This document shows positions 1-10,621 of a stretch of DNA of 64,000 nt, in pieces. The position numbers and the translations under genes were made by a program. This stretch comes from Flavobacteriia bacterium. Its GTDB lineage: Bacteria > Bacteroidota > Bacteroidia > Flavobacteriales > Flavobacteriaceae. The stretch spans positions 1 to 64,000 of the forward strand of contig JAAFHW010000001.1 in NCBI GenBank assembly GCA_013298525.1, read 5' to 3'. Positions within the stretch are counted from its first letter, which is position 1. Each line of letters begins with the position of its first letter. A model generated the notes under the pieces. It did not search any database. It was not told where the DNA came from and saw nothing but the letters and a program-made list of their open reading frames with translations.

Positions 1-2
1 AT

Positions 3-116
3 TTGACTTTAGAATTTACGAAATTTCTAGAAAATGGTTTGTCTAAAAGAGGAATTCCTGAGCTTTGGGACGGAAAAGCATCAGAGAGAATTATTGATAT
101 TTTGCTTTCAAAATAA
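3..116 (+). CDS. C-terminal end of a UDP-GlcNAc 2-epimerase-like protein (truncated by window start)
   Basis: Frame 3 reads LTLEFTKFLENGLSKRGIPELWDGKASERIIDILLSK*, similar to WecB C-termini; stop overlaps the next ATG (TAATG). Confidence 0.55.
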   Translation: MTLEFTKFLENGLSKRGIPELWDGKASERIIDILLSK

Positions 117-1300
117 TGGAAGAAATTCTAATTATATCTAATTATTATCCGCCTGAAAAAGGTGCTGCTGCCAATAGAATTGAACAGTTGGCTTTGAAGT
201 TGCATCAAAATAATTATAAAGTTTCTGTAATTTGTCCGCTTGGAAATTATCCAAAAGGAGAATTGTTTCCTCAATATAAAGGAAAGTTTTCAGTTACAGA
301 AAATCGAGATAATATTGCTGTAAAACGTCTTTGGATTTATCCGAGTGTTAGCAAAAATTTGGTTGTTCGAATAATTTCTGTTTTGTCTTTTTCGTTGAGT
401 TTGTTTTTCTATTTACTATTTAAAAAGACTCCTAAAAAAGTGGTGGTTCAATCTCCGCCTTTATTACTTTCTTTTATCTCTGTTTTTGTATTGTCGTTGA
501 AAAATAAAAAGATAATTCTCAACATTTCAGATCTTTGGCCATTGGCAGCAATTGAATTGAAAGCGCTGAAAGAAGGCTCTTTTTCACATAAATTCTCTTT
601 GTTTTTAGAACGATTTATTTATAAAAAAGCAACTTTAATAATTGGTCAATCTAACGAAATTATCACTCACGTAAAATCATTGTTTCCTGAAAAAAAATGT
701 TATTTATACAGGAATTTCCCAGATCATAAAGTTGAAGAATTTGATTTAACGTTTGAAAAAAATCAACCTATAAAAATATTTTATGCCGGTCTTTTAGGAA
801 TTGCGCAAGGTGTTTTAGAAATGTGTGAAAAAATCAACTTAAACGGCTTAAATATTGAACTACACCTATTTGGTGATGGTGCTGAAAAAAGTCAAATTGA
901 AGCTTTACTATCCTCTGAAAAAGGAAAACACATTTTTTTCCATGGTATGATGGAACGCAACGAATTACATGAAAAACTTAAAACATTTGACATTGCTATT
1001 GTTCCATTAAAAGTTCGAATTTATGGTTCTGTTCCTTCTAAGATTTTCGAGTATGGTGCACTTGGATTTCCGATTTTATACTTTGGAGGTGGCGAAGGCG
1101 AAACTATTGTTGAAGAAAACAATATGGGTTGGATTGCTCCAGTTGAAAATTATTCTGAACTAAATCATCAGATACAATCGATTTCTAAAATGAGTAAATC
1201 AGAGTTTTTTGAAATGAAAAAAAGAATTTTTATTACATCCCAAACCAATTTTAATTTAGATTTTCAGATGAATACTCTAATTAAAAAGGATGTTTTTTAG
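116..1300 (+). CDS. Glycosyltransferase family 4 (WbuB-like)
   Basis: ORF 394 aa; N-term ISNYYPPEKGAAANRIEQLALKL and C-term SVPSKIFEYGALGFPILYFGGGEGE typical of GT4. Confidence 0.85.
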   Translation: MEEILIISNYYPPEKGAAANRIEQLALKLHQNNYKVSVICPLGNYPKGELFPQYKGKFSVTENRDNIAVKRLWIYPSVSKNLVVRIISVLSFSLSLFFYLLFKKTPKKVVVQSPPLLLSFISVFVLSLKNKKIILNISDLWPLAAIELKALKEGSFSHKFSLFLERFIYKKATLIIGQSNEIITHVKSLFPEKKCYLYRNFPDHKVEEFDLTFEKNQPIKIFYAGLLGIAQGVLEMCEKINLNGLNIELHLFGDGAEKSQIEALLSSEKGKHIFFHGMMERNELHEKLKTFDIAIVPLKVRIYGSVPSKIFEYGALGFPILYFGGGEGETIVEENNMGWIAPVENYSELNHQIQSISKMSKSEFFEMKKRIFITSQTNFNLDFQMNTLIKKDVF

Positions 1301-2664
1301 TAAGCTTTATCTTCTCCTTTGAAAATATTTATGACCGTTTGAATGATGATTTTTAGATCCATTACAATTGACCAATTTTCGATGTAGAAAACGTCAAATT
1401 TAATTCGATTAATCATGTCTTCATCGGTTTCAATTTCACCACGATATCCTTTTACTTGAGCAAGTCCTGTTATACCTGGTTTTACATAGTGACGAACCAT
1501 ATACTTTTTTACCTTACTTGCATAAGATTTATTTTGCGACCATAAGTGTGGTCTTGGTCCAACAACTGACATGTCACCTAATAGCACGTTGAAAAATTGT
1601 GGCAATTCATCAATACTGGTTTTACGCATAAACTTACCCATTTTGGTAACTCTTGGATCATTTTTAGAAGCCTCTTTTTCGGTGGTTTCATTTACCTGCA
1701 TTGATCGAAATTTGTAACAAAAAAATTCATTTTCATCCAATCCTGGGCGACCTTGTTTGAAGAAAATTGGACCTTTAGATTCTAATTTGATTAAAAAAGC
1801 TATTAATGGCATTAACCATGAAAGAATAAAAATAATTACTAATAGTGAGAAGACAATATCAAATCCTCTTTTGATTCCTTTAATCGTTGGATTGTGAAGT
1901 TGTGTTTTTTGAAGTGATAATACAGGAAATAATTCGTAGTAATCTATTTTTAGATTCTTAGAAAATATCTCTTTCGTATCGGGAATAAACTTAATTGTCT
2001 TATTATTTTCGTCCGAAAACTCGACTAAATCTTTAAGTTTTTCGTTTGAAATTTCATTCAAAGAACAATATATTTCATCTGTTTTATGTTCAATCACGAA
2101 GTTTTTAATGTCTTCTATTTTACCTATTACTTCAGGATTTTGTTTTTTATCTGAAAAATAACCCTGAAATCTGTAACCATAATCTTGTCTACTGTCAAAA
2201 ACATCTTTAAGACGAATCGCTTCTGGTGTAAAACCGATTATGATTGCATTTCTAAAATTATTTTTAGTTGCAATTCTATACTTTTTTAAATAATAAAACA
2301 GGAAATACTTAATTCCAGCAATTAAAAAAAAGCTAATAGTTATCATTATAGCAATTGCTTTCCCACTAAAAATAACGGTTTTTGCAAATGGAAAAAAAGC
2401 AATAATTACTAGAAGAAATATACTAAACTGCTTGAAGAGTTTTGTTATAATTTCTACTGGAGTTGTAAACCTATATACTTCATAAAACTTTACTAAAAAA
2501 GCAATAAAAATCCACGCAATAGTTTGATATACAATATAATAAGTCATATTAAGATTTAATTCCCTAAAGAAATATAAACTTAATAAAGTAATGACCAAAA
2601 TATCTATAGTGATACTTATTGGTCTAATATATTTTGAATATCTACCTGTTTGCTGTGCAACCAT
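1297..2664 (-). CDS. Undecaprenyl-phosphate sugar phosphotransferase (polyprenyl glycosylphosphotransferase, WcaJ-like)
   Basis: C-term bacterial sugar transferase signature GPIFFKQGRPGLDENEFFCYKFRSM...DELPQFFNVLLGDMSVVGPRP...KPGITGLAQVKGYRGE. Confidence 0.93.
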   Translation of the reverse strand: MVAQQTGRYSKYIRPISITIDILVITLLSLYFFRELNLNMTYYIVYQTIAWIFIAFLVKFYEVYRFTTPVEIITKLFKQFSIFLLVIIAFFPFAKTVIFSGKAIAIMITISFFLIAGIKYFLFYYLKKYRIATKNNFRNAIIIGFTPEAIRLKDVFDSRQDYGYRFQGYFSDKKQNPEVIGKIEDIKNFVIEHKTDEIYCSLNEISNEKLKDLVEFSDENNKTIKFIPDTKEIFSKNLKIDYYELFPVLSLQKTQLHNPTIKGIKRGFDIVFSLLVIIFILSWLMPLIAFLIKLESKGPIFFKQGRPGLDENEFFCYKFRSMQVNETTEKEASKNDPRVTKMGKFMRKTSIDELPQFFNVLLGDMSVVGPRPHLWSQNKSYASKVKKYMVRHYVKPGITGLAQVKGYRGEIETDEDMINRIKFDVFYIENWSIVMDLKIIIQTVINIFKGEDKAY

Positions 2665-2667
2665 ATA

Positions 2668-3651
2668 TTAATGGATGTAACCTTTAAAATCTTTGTGTTC
2701 TTCTTTTAGTAATTCTTCTGATGATAAAGATTTGAAATAATCATATGTTAATTTCATGCCTTCTTCTCTGTTTACTTTAGCTTCCCAACCTAGAATTTCT
2801 CTAGCTTTAGTAGTGTCTGGTTGACGTTGTAGAGGATCGTTTATTGGTAATGGATGATAAACAACTTTTTGTTCAGTTCCTGTTAGTTTAATAATCTCAT
2901 CAGCAAAATCTTTAATTGTGATTTCATCTGGATTACCAATATTCACAGGATAAATATAATCGGAATGTAATAGTCTGAAAATTCCTTCAACTTGGTCGGT
3001 AACATAGCAAAAAGATCTTGTTTGACTTCCGTCACCAAAAATAGTTAAATCTTCACCACGTAAAGCTTGTCCGATAAAAGCTGGAATTACACGTCCATCA
3101 TTTAATCGCATTCTTGGTCCGTAGGTATTAAAAATTCTAACTATTCTTGTTTCCACACCATGAAAAGTATGGTAAGCCATTGTTATTGATTCCTGAAAAC
3201 GTTTCGCCTCATCATAAACACCTCTTGGACCAATGGTATTTACATTTCCATAATATTCTTCTGTTTGTGGGTGAATTAATGGATCTCCATATATTTCTGA
3301 AGTTGATGCAATAAGAATTCTAGCTTTTTTTACTCTAGCCAATCCTAAAAGATTATGAGTTCCTAAAGAACCTACTTTTAAGGTTTGAATAGGAATTTTT
3401 AAGTAATCAATTGGAGATGCAGGAGACGCAAAATGAAGAATATAGTCTAATTTTCCTGGAACGTGAACGAATTTAGTTACATCGTGATGGTAAAATTCGA
3501 AATTTTCGAGTTTAAATAAATGCTCAATGTTTTTTAAATCTCCAGTAATCAGGTTATCCATTCCGATAACAAAGTATCCTTCTTTGATAAAACGATCACA
3601 AAGATGAGATCCTAAAAAACCTGCCGCTCCTGTTATTAATATTCTTTTCAT
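2668..3651 (-). CDS. UDP-glucuronate decarboxylase / SDR family NAD-dependent epimerase
   Basis: [60 protein letters not shown]; typical of UXS. Confidence 0.9.
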   Translation of the reverse strand: MKRILITGAAGFLGSHLCDRFIKEGYFVIGMDNLITGDLKNIEHLFKLENFEFYHHDVTKFVHVPGKLDYILHFASPASPIDYLKIPIQTLKVGSLGTHNLLGLARVKKARILIASTSEIYGDPLIHPQTEEYYGNVNTIGPRGVYDEAKRFQESITMAYHTFHGVETRIVRIFNTYGPRMRLNDGRVIPAFIGQALRGEDLTIFGDGSQTRSFCYVTDQVEGIFRLLHSDYIYPVNIGNPDEITIKDFADEIIKLTGTEQKVVYHPLPINDPLQRQPDTTKAREILGWEAKVNREEGMKLTYDYFKSLSSEELLKEEHKDFKGYIH

Positions 3652-4988
3652 AATTTTGTTTCTATATTAATTGATTCTTTGGGGCTTATTGAATTGAAAA
3701 TACAAAATAATAACGTAAAAAAGACAACGCCTCTTTGCCTGCAAAGAAAAGATTCTGTCAAAAATAAACTTATCATTAGAACTGCAAAAGAAAAATGCAT
3801 AAAATCTTTGTTATTTATTGCTTTTTTTAATGTTTGAAACAGCATAATGACTAAAAGTAGAAATCCAACTACGCCAATTTCGGCAAAATTCTGGATGTAT
3901 TGATTGTGAAAGTTAAATCTTCCATACCCATGATATAGATTATATTTCTTTTCTTTTTCTAATAATTTAATTTCGGAAGCATTTAAACCAAATCCTTTAA
4001 GGAAAATCGATTCTTCTTTTAAAAGTTCCAAAAACATTCTTGCTTGATAAACTCTTAAAGCAGTTCCTGGAAAATAATCATTAGGAGAAAACTTTTTATT
4101 GTTCCATGCTTCATAGATACTAACGTTGTGCACACCATTCTCAAAAGTTGCTGAAACATCTGGGCTTATACTATTTGGTGCATTATTTCTAAACTCTTCT
4201 TGGAAACGTTGTTTAATCTTGCCAAAAGACAATCCAATCACAATAATCCCTCCAAAAATTATAAGATTCCTTAGTCTCATTTTGTTAGTTGCTTTTGAAT
4301 AGTAGAAAAAGTAAAATAAAATTAAAACAACAACAACTAGAATTATATTTTTGGAAGAAAGTAAAATAATAAATCCTGCGAGAAGCAATGAGAGTGCTAT
4401 ATCAATTTTGGATTTAATTTCTTTTGTGAAAAAATAAAAAAAAGCTAATGCGACAAAAACAGAAACATGAATTGCATTTAATAGATTCGGTACTAATCCA
4501 TAATCATCATCGTTTTCTCCATGGTAGAAAAAGCTCCGTGTGTCTTGACTTATTAAATATCTAATTATTGCTCTTAAAAGGAAAAAAACTACAATTAATA
4601 CCATTGAAAAGCTATAATATTTCAAAAGTTTTTCTTTTTCTGTTTTGGAAATTTGTACTTTCATGAACACCAATGGCAGTAGTAGTAAAGTAATTCCTTT
4701 TGGAATAGCTTTTAAGGTTTCATGTTTATCAATACTCCAAAAATAGGATACAGACATCCATAAAAACAATACTATTGGAAAGAAAAAAAGTAGATTTATA
4801 TTAAAATTGGTCTTATTGAAATTTATAAGAACCGATAAAATTAATAGTATTAATGCAATATTGTTTACAGCTAATGAAAATGGAATAGTAACAAGTAATA
4901 CTAAGGTGAAAATAAAAGAACTATTCTTATTGCTTTCTTGTTTTATGTCTTGAATAACACTCTTCAAAAAGTTGTAAATATTGACCAT
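3648..4988 (-). CDS. O-antigen ligase/polymerase family membrane protein (WaaL/Wzy-like)
   Basis: Polytopic 446 aa protein, [24 protein letters not shown] and late [19 protein letters not shown] motif. Start overlaps the upstream CDS by about 60 nt, so a later start is possible. Confidence 0.8.
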   Translation of the reverse strand: MVNIYNFLKSVIQDIKQESNKNSSFIFTLVLLVTIPFSLAVNNIALILLILSVLINFNKTNFNINLLFFFPIVLFLWMSVSYFWSIDKHETLKAIPKGITLLLLPLVFMKVQISKTEKEKLLKYYSFSMVLIVVFFLLRAIIRYLISQDTRSFFYHGENDDDYGLVPNLLNAIHVSVFVALAFFYFFTKEIKSKIDIALSLLLAGFIILLSSKNIILVVVVLILFYFFYYSKATNKMRLRNLIIFGGIIVIGLSFGKIKQRFQEEFRNNAPNSISPDVSATFENGVHNVSIYEAWNNKKFSPNDYFPGTALRVYQARMFLELLKEESIFLKGFGLNASEIKLLEKEKKYNLYHGYGRFNFHNQYIQNFAEIGVVGFLLLVIMLFQTLKKAINNKDFMHFSFAVLMISLFLTESFLCRQRGVVFFTLLFCIFNSISPKESINIETKL

Positions 4989-6036
4989 TTATTTTCTCCC
5001 AATTAAAATCTTTAATTATTGCTTGATAGTTATTTTGAACTTTCTGCAAGTTATCAATTTTTTTGACAGATTCTAAAATATTTTTTACTTCAGAAGGATT
5101 AGAAAAATAGATTCCATTTTCTTTCAAAATCCCTTTATTGAAATCATTATGGTGTGCAATAACTAATGCTTGCGAAGCCATAGCTTCTAAAAGTGATGGA
5201 TTGGTTCCGCCAACAGAATGACCATGAAAATATAATTTTGAAAAATAACGAAGGTTATTTAAATGCTCCAGATTATAAATTCCTCCTAGAAATCTAATAT
5301 TATCATGACTTTTAAATTTATTTTTTAAATATTCACCATATTTTGTTTCGTGTTTTCCTATGACTAAAATTGGTGTTTTATCGTTGGATTGAGCAACACC
5401 TTCGAGAACCATATCAAGATTGTTTTCTGGTTCAAAACGCGCCATAATCATGTTGAAATTTTGCTTTTCAACATTGTATTCTTTTAGAAAATCTTCATTA
5501 GGTGAATCAAACGGATAAGCTCCATAAGCAATATAGGTTGACTCTTTTTTGTATTTTTCTTTCAAAAATTTTTCAATTCCAATAGAATCGGAGACTAAAT
5601 AATCACTTGAATTCGCTGCAAGTCTTTCGGCAAATTTTAAAAATTGTTGAACTGGTTTAGAATACTTAGTTCTTTTCCACTCTAAACCATCCATATTTGT
5701 GATAATGATTGGCTTTTTTGGAAGAAGAAAAAACCAAATTGAATTACTAGTATAACCTAATTGAAGGATAATATCAAAATCTCTTTTGCGAGAATCCATG
5801 ATGCAATTGTAGTCATAAATAAACTGCCCAAACGTTCCAAATTTGTGTTCGGGATCATTTTGATGAATAATATTTACTCCGTGAAAAGTTTTTTCTTGAA
5901 ATTTGTGATTATGAGAGTTATAGCAATATACTTCATGCCCTTTTTCTACAAGATAAACCGAAAAAAATTCAGCAAATTGTTCAAAACCTCCGTAATGATT
6001 TGGAATTCCTCTTGTTCCTAAAATGGCTATTTTCAT
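4927..6036 (-). CDS. DUF1972-type glycosyltransferase (rhamnosyltransferase-like)
   Basis: MKIAILGTRGIPNHYGGFEQFAEFFSVYLVEKGHEV.. signature of DUF1972/GT4 proteins. Confidence 0.88.
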   Translation of the reverse strand: MKIAILGTRGIPNHYGGFEQFAEFFSVYLVEKGHEVYCYNSHNHKFQEKTFHGVNIIHQNDPEHKFGTFGQFIYDYNCIMDSRKRDFDIILQLGYTSNSIWFFLLPKKPIIITNMDGLEWKRTKYSKPVQQFLKFAERLAANSSDYLVSDSIGIEKFLKEKYKKESTYIAYGAYPFDSPNEDFLKEYNVEKQNFNMIMARFEPENNLDMVLEGVAQSNDKTPILVIGKHETKYGEYLKNKFKSHDNIRFLGGIYNLEHLNNLRYFSKLYFHGHSVGGTNPSLLEAMASQALVIAHHNDFNKGILKENGIYFSNPSEVKNILESVKKIDNLQKVQNNYQAIIKDFNWEKINGQYLQLFEECYSRHKTRKQ

Positions 6037-6107
6037 TTAATTACTTCTTTTCGTGGGCAAAAATAGGGAAATTTAGTAATGTTTTTAAAAATAGATTTGG
6101 TTTGTTT

Positions 6108-7253
6108 TTATAACATTTCAGAAAAAACAGTTTCAAAACTTTGAACGTATTTGTCTACAGAAAACTCTTTGATGGCTCTTTGATATCCTTTTTCTCCAAA
6201 ACTTTTTCGCAACTCAGAATTATCTATTAATTTAGAAAGTGCCTCAGAAAGCGCTTCAACATTGTTTGGTTCAACCAAAAAACCCGTTTCATCATTTATA
6301 ATTATTTCTGTTAAACCTCCATGATTAGATCCAATAACAGGTTTTTTTGCTAACATAGCTTCAACCGCAACTAATCCGAAAGATTCTGCCTCTGAGGAAG
6401 GCATTATTGCAATATCTGTTAACTTCCAAACTTTAGATAAGTTTTTGGTGAAAGAAATTATTTTTACTCTATGTTCTAATTTATTTTGAATAATAAACTG
6501 TTCTATTTCCGTTAAATAATATTCTTGTCCTTCAACCGGAGAACCTACAAATAGCAACTTGGCATTAGTGTTTTGGTTAAAATGTTTTAAATATGTACTT
6601 AACAACCATTTATGTCCTTTTAATCTACTTATTCTTCCTACCAAAGTAATTATAATGTCTTGGTCATTATATCCAAAATCTTCTCTTGAGCAAGTTGTCA
6701 CTTCAGGTTTTTCTGTTTCAATTCCGTTATAAATTACAATAGATTTTTTTTCTAATTCTCTTTTTCTTTCAACTAAATTTTTCATAGTTGCTAATGAATT
6801 ACAAATTACAATATCAGCATATCTATTTAACAATTTCGGGAAAGACGAAGCAATAACTTTTGGATGAACAATAATTTCGTGAACATGCCATATGTGTTTT
6901 ATTTTTCTTTTTTTAGCATAAATCATTCCCAACAAAACAGCTAAAGTATTGGAATAAATTAAATCGAAATTGTATTGTTCGTTGAGATTATCTAATATAG
7001 AAACAGATTTTCTAATGTCTCTAAAAAACTTTGAAAGATTCTTAGGAGTAAACATTTTACGATACAATTTTAAAACTGGAGCTATTACAACTTTAATATC
7101 TTCTTTTTCAAGCTCTTTTTTTAATGGTCCATCAAATGGAAGAACAACAAGAGGTGAATATTTGGTTTTATCGAGATACTTCAACAATAACAAAAGCGTC
7201 TTGTCAGAGCCATAAAGTTCGGCAGATTGATGTATGAAAAGAATATTTTTCAT
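6108..7253 (-). CDS. Glycosyltransferase family 4
   Basis: LVGRISRLKGHKWLL...MPSSEAESFGLVAVEAMLAKKPVIGSNHGGLTEIIINDETGFLVEPNN. Confidence 0.92.
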   Translation of the reverse strand: MKNILFIHQSAELYGSDKTLLLLLKYLDKTKYSPLVVLPFDGPLKKELEKEDIKVVIAPVLKLYRKMFTPKNLSKFFRDIRKSVSILDNLNEQYNFDLIYSNTLAVLLGMIYAKKRKIKHIWHVHEIIVHPKVIASSFPKLLNRYADIVICNSLATMKNLVERKRELEKKSIVIYNGIETEKPEVTTCSREDFGYNDQDIIITLVGRISRLKGHKWLLSTYLKHFNQNTNAKLLFVGSPVEGQEYYLTEIEQFIIQNKLEHRVKIISFTKNLSKVWKLTDIAIMPSSEAESFGLVAVEAMLAKKPVIGSNHGGLTEIIINDETGFLVEPNNVEALSEALSKLIDNSELRKSFGEKGYQRAIKEFSVDKYVQSFETVFSEML

Positions 7254-8479
7254 TTTAATGTATTTTCAAAAGATAGCGCTCCACCTAAAATAAATAGTAT
7301 GACATCTTTTGGAATATAAATTCCCGTAATAATTATTGATGTAAGAAGAAAGTAAACACCTATTGTAGATATTAAAATCTTAAAAAACATAACTTGCTTA
7401 TTCTGATTAACAGAATACACCCTAAGATAAAGATTAATTAAAAAAAACAAGTAAAAAAGAATTCCTATTAATCCTGTTTTATACAAAATAAAAACGTATC
7501 CGTTATGAAGTACAGATATAAATTTCATGCCATTTTCACCCAGAGGTGCTTTAAATTTTAAATTGACCAATGATCCGTAGCCATTTCCAATAACATAGGA
7601 TGATGGATTTTCATTCATTAATGCAAATGCTCTTTTTGCCTCATAAGCTCTCCAGTGATCCCACAACTCTCTATCGTTTTCTCTGTCTATTTTTGAATTG
7701 AAAATTTCACCAGGTGCAATCTTAATTTTATACATTAAAGCCTCTATTCCTTTAGAATTTCTCTCTAATTTTATAGTGCCTAAATAACCATAAAATAAAA
7801 ATAGAATTAATAAAAGAGAACCAATAACTTTAATAGATTTAGAAGTTAACTTAGCAAATCCATAAAATGAAAAACCTAATATAATAATCATTCCTAACAT
7901 AGTTCTTGAAAAATAGAACACAATAGAGACTGCTAAAATTATAATTATAATTTTCTTGTAAATGGACCTTTCAAATAAATAAATATCATACTTTGAACTA
8001 AGTATAAGCATATAAAGTGCGTAGATTTCTATAAAATTATCAAGACCAAATTCTCTAGCTTCTTGTATTGAACCTTTTATCAAGTTTGAAAATCCAAAAA
8101 CACCAATTAAATGAATAATTGCTGTAATAACAGCAACAACTATTATAGTTTTTAAAAATGACGAGGCATCATTTATTGATTTAAAAGTTAAATAACCAAC
8201 TGTTATAGCAATTAAAGGTTTTATAAAATGAGAAAAGTCTTTTATAAAATCTACTATTAAATAATTATTCCAAAAAAAACCAAAAAAACCAACAATAAAA
8301 ATAATAAATATTGGAAGGAGTGTTTTCAGGAGCTGTTTTGAAACAATTCCTTTTCCAGAAACAATTAGAAGTGAAAGAAAAGCAAACTGAATCAATAGAT
8401 TAGTTCTAAATGAAACTATATAAATCTCACATAAAACAACAATTGAAAACAGTAGAGAAATATTTATTTTAGACTTCAA
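7250..8479 (-). CDS. O-antigen polymerase-like membrane protein (Wzy candidate)
   Basis: Polytopic 409 aa protein; YVIGNGYGSLVNLKF...SVLHNGYVFILYKTGLIGILFYLFF as in Wzy-C proteins. Confidence 0.75.
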   Translation of the reverse strand: MKSKINISLLFSIVVLCEIYIVSFRTNLLIQFAFLSLLIVSGKGIVSKQLLKTLLPIFIIFIVGFFGFFWNNYLIVDFIKDFSHFIKPLIAITVGYLTFKSINDASSFLKTIIVVAVITAIIHLIGVFGFSNLIKGSIQEAREFGLDNFIEIYALYMLILSSKYDIYLFERSIYKKIIIIILAVSIVFYFSRTMLGMIIILGFSFYGFAKLTSKSIKVIGSLLLILFLFYGYLGTIKLERNSKGIEALMYKIKIAPGEIFNSKIDRENDRELWDHWRAYEAKRAFALMNENPSSYVIGNGYGSLVNLKFKAPLGENGMKFISVLHNGYVFILYKTGLIGILFYLFFLINLYLRVYSVNQNKQVMFFKILISTIGVYFLLTSIIITGIYIPKDVILFILGGALSFENTLK

Positions 8480-8588
8480 ATTCTTTTTTTGCCAAATATA
8501 ATTTATAATTTTTGTTTGAATAAATAAAGTTGAATAAATATATTTCTATAATAAAACATATATTTGTCGTTGCAATAAAAAATTTGAA

Positions 8589-9674
8589 ATGAAGAAAGCT
8601 TTAATTACTGGAATTAATGGACAAGATGGTTCTTATTTAGCTGAATTTTTACTTGAAAAAGGCTACGAAGTTCACGGAATCATTAGGAGAAGTTCTACTT
8701 TTAACACTGAAAGAATTGAACATTTATATATAGAATCCTTAATTCGTGATTTACATCAGTCAAAAAAAATCCAACTACATTATGGTGATATGACTGATTC
8801 TACTAATTTAATTCGATTGGTTCAACAGGTCCAACCTGACGAAATTTATAATCTTGCAGCACAATCTCATGTTAAAGTTTCATTTGACATGCCAGAATAT
8901 ACAGCTGAAACTGATGCTGTGGGAACCTTACGATTACTAGAGGCTGTCAGAATTTGTAATTTAGTTGAAAAAACTAAAATATATCAAGCTTCAACTTCTG
9001 AGTTATACGGCAAAGTTCAAGAAATTCCTCAAAAAGAAACCACTCCTTTTTATCCACGTTCTCCATATGGTGTTGCTAAATTATATGCATTCTGGATTAC
9101 AAAAAACTACAGAGAATCTTATAATATTTTTGCAGTAAATGGGATTTTATTCAACCATGAATCTGAACGAAGAGGTGAAACTTTTGTAACAAGAAAAATT
9201 ACTCTCTCAGCCTCAAGAATTGCTCATGGTTTACAAGAAAAATTATATTTAGGAAATCTAAATTCTCTAAGAGATTGGGGTTATGCAAAAGACTATGTAG
9301 AATGTATGTGGTTAATGCTACAACAAGAGACTCCAGAGGATTTTGTTATTGCAACAGGAATTCAACATTCTGTGAAAACGTTTTGTGAGCTTGCTTTTCT
9401 TGAAGCAGGAATTGAACTTGAATGGCAGGGTGAGGAAGAACTTGAAAAAGGTATTTGTAAAAAAACTGGTAAAGTTTTAATTGAAGTCGATGAAAACTAT
9501 TATCGTCCAGCTGAAGTTGAAAGCCTTCTTGGTGATCCAACCAAAGCAAAAACAATTTTGGGTTGGAATCCGAGTAGAACTTCAATAAATGAGCTGGTAA
9601 AAATTATGATGAAACATGATTTAGAATATGTTGTAAGGTTTAAAGATAGGGACTCGTTAAAATTATTTGAATAA
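8589..9674 (+). CDS. gmd: GDP-mannose 4,6-dehydratase
   Basis: [68 protein letters not shown] diagnostic for Gmd. Confidence 0.97.
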   Translation: MKKALITGINGQDGSYLAEFLLEKGYEVHGIIRRSSTFNTERIEHLYIESLIRDLHQSKKIQLHYGDMTDSTNLIRLVQQVQPDEIYNLAAQSHVKVSFDMPEYTAETDAVGTLRLLEAVRICNLVEKTKIYQASTSELYGKVQEIPQKETTPFYPRSPYGVAKLYAFWITKNYRESYNIFAVNGILFNHESERRGETFVTRKITLSASRIAHGLQEKLYLGNLNSLRDWGYAKDYVECMWLMLQQETPEDFVIATGIQHSVKTFCELAFLEAGIELEWQGEEELEKGICKKTGKVLIEVDENYYRPAEVESLLGDPTKAKTILGWNPSRTSINELVKIMMKHDLEYVVRFKDRDSLKLFE

Positions 9675-9700
9675 TATATCTATTTTAATAAACCATTATT

Positions 9701-10621
9701 ATGAAGATTTTTTTGACAGGAGGAAACGGCATGGTTGGAAAAAATATTCTCAACTATTCTGAAGCCAAAAATTTTACCTTTATTCATCCTTCTAGTAAAG
9801 AATTAAATTTACAAGATTATAATGCGGTAGATGAATTTATAAAAATTAACAAACCCGATTTTATAATTCATGCTGCCGGTTTAGTTGGAGGGATTCATGC
9901 CAATATTGCCAATCCTGTCAACTTTTTAATGGTTAATTTAGACATTGGAAGAAATATAATTTTAGCGGCTAAAAATAACAATGTAAAACATTTTATGAAT
10001 TTAGCAAGTTCATGTATGTACCCAAGAAATGCAAAGAATCCACTTGCAGAAGAATTAATTTTACAAGGAGAATTAGAGCCAACAAATGAGGGTTATGCCA
10101 TTGCTAAAATTGTTTCAACGAGATTATGCGAATACATTTCCAAAGAAGATAGCAGTTTTATATACAAAACTATAATTCCTTGTAATTTATATGGAAAATA
10201 CGATAAATTTTCGCCTGAACATTCTCATATGGTTCCTGCTGTAATCAATAAAATTCAAGATGCTATTATAAACAATAAATCGGAAATTGATATTTGGGGT
10301 GATGGCTTATCAAGAAGGGAATTTATGTATGCTGAGGATTTAGCAAATTTTGTTTTTTATGCTATTGCAAATTTTGAAAAAATGCCACAGAATCTAAATG
10401 TAGGTTTAGGATACGATTACACCATTAATGAATATTACAGCGTAATTGCAAAAGTTTTAGGTTACAAAGGTAAATTTGTTCACGATTTGACTAAACCTGT
10501 TGGAATGAGACAAAAATTAATTGACGATACAAAACTGAAACAATTTGGATGGAAACATTCGACTTCCCTTGAGGAAGGAATTGAAAAAACTGTTGACTAT
10601 TTTAAAAAATACGTTTTATAA
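9701..10621 (+). CDS. GDP-4-keto-6-deoxymannose epimerase/reductase family: GDP-L-colitose synthase (ColC-like) or GDP-L-fucose synthase
   Basis: GGNGMVGKNIL; AAGLVGGIHANIANPVNFLMVNLDIGRNII; NLASSCMYP; EGYAIAKI. ColC suggested only by adjacency to colD. Confidence 0.85.
   Translation: MKIFLTGGNGMVGKNILNYSEAKNFTFIHPSSKELNLQDYNAVDEFIKINKPDFIIHAAGLVGGIHANIANPVNFLMVNLDIGRNIILAAKNNNVKHFMNLASSCMYPRNAKNPLAEELILQGELEPTNEGYAIAKIVSTRLCEYISKEDSSFIYKTIIPCNLYGKYDKFSPEHSHMVPAVINKIQDAIINNKSEIDIWGDGLSRREFMYAEDLANFVFYAIANFEKMPQNLNVGLGYDYTINEYYSVIAKVLGYKGKFVHDLTKPVGMRQKLIDDTKLKQFGWKHSTSLEEGIEKTVDYFKKYVL

Noticed and set aside
1297-1300. Convergent stop-codon overlap (TTAG) between two glycan genes
   Set aside because: Real but common in compact genomes; not worth follow-up.
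5761-7215. Antisense ORFs 5761-6021 and 6970-7215
   Set aside because: Fully antisense to glycosyltransferase genes, with low-complexity, unrecognisable products; the same applies to other small antisense ORFs in the track (e.g. 9346-9585, 11848-12120, 17353-17541).
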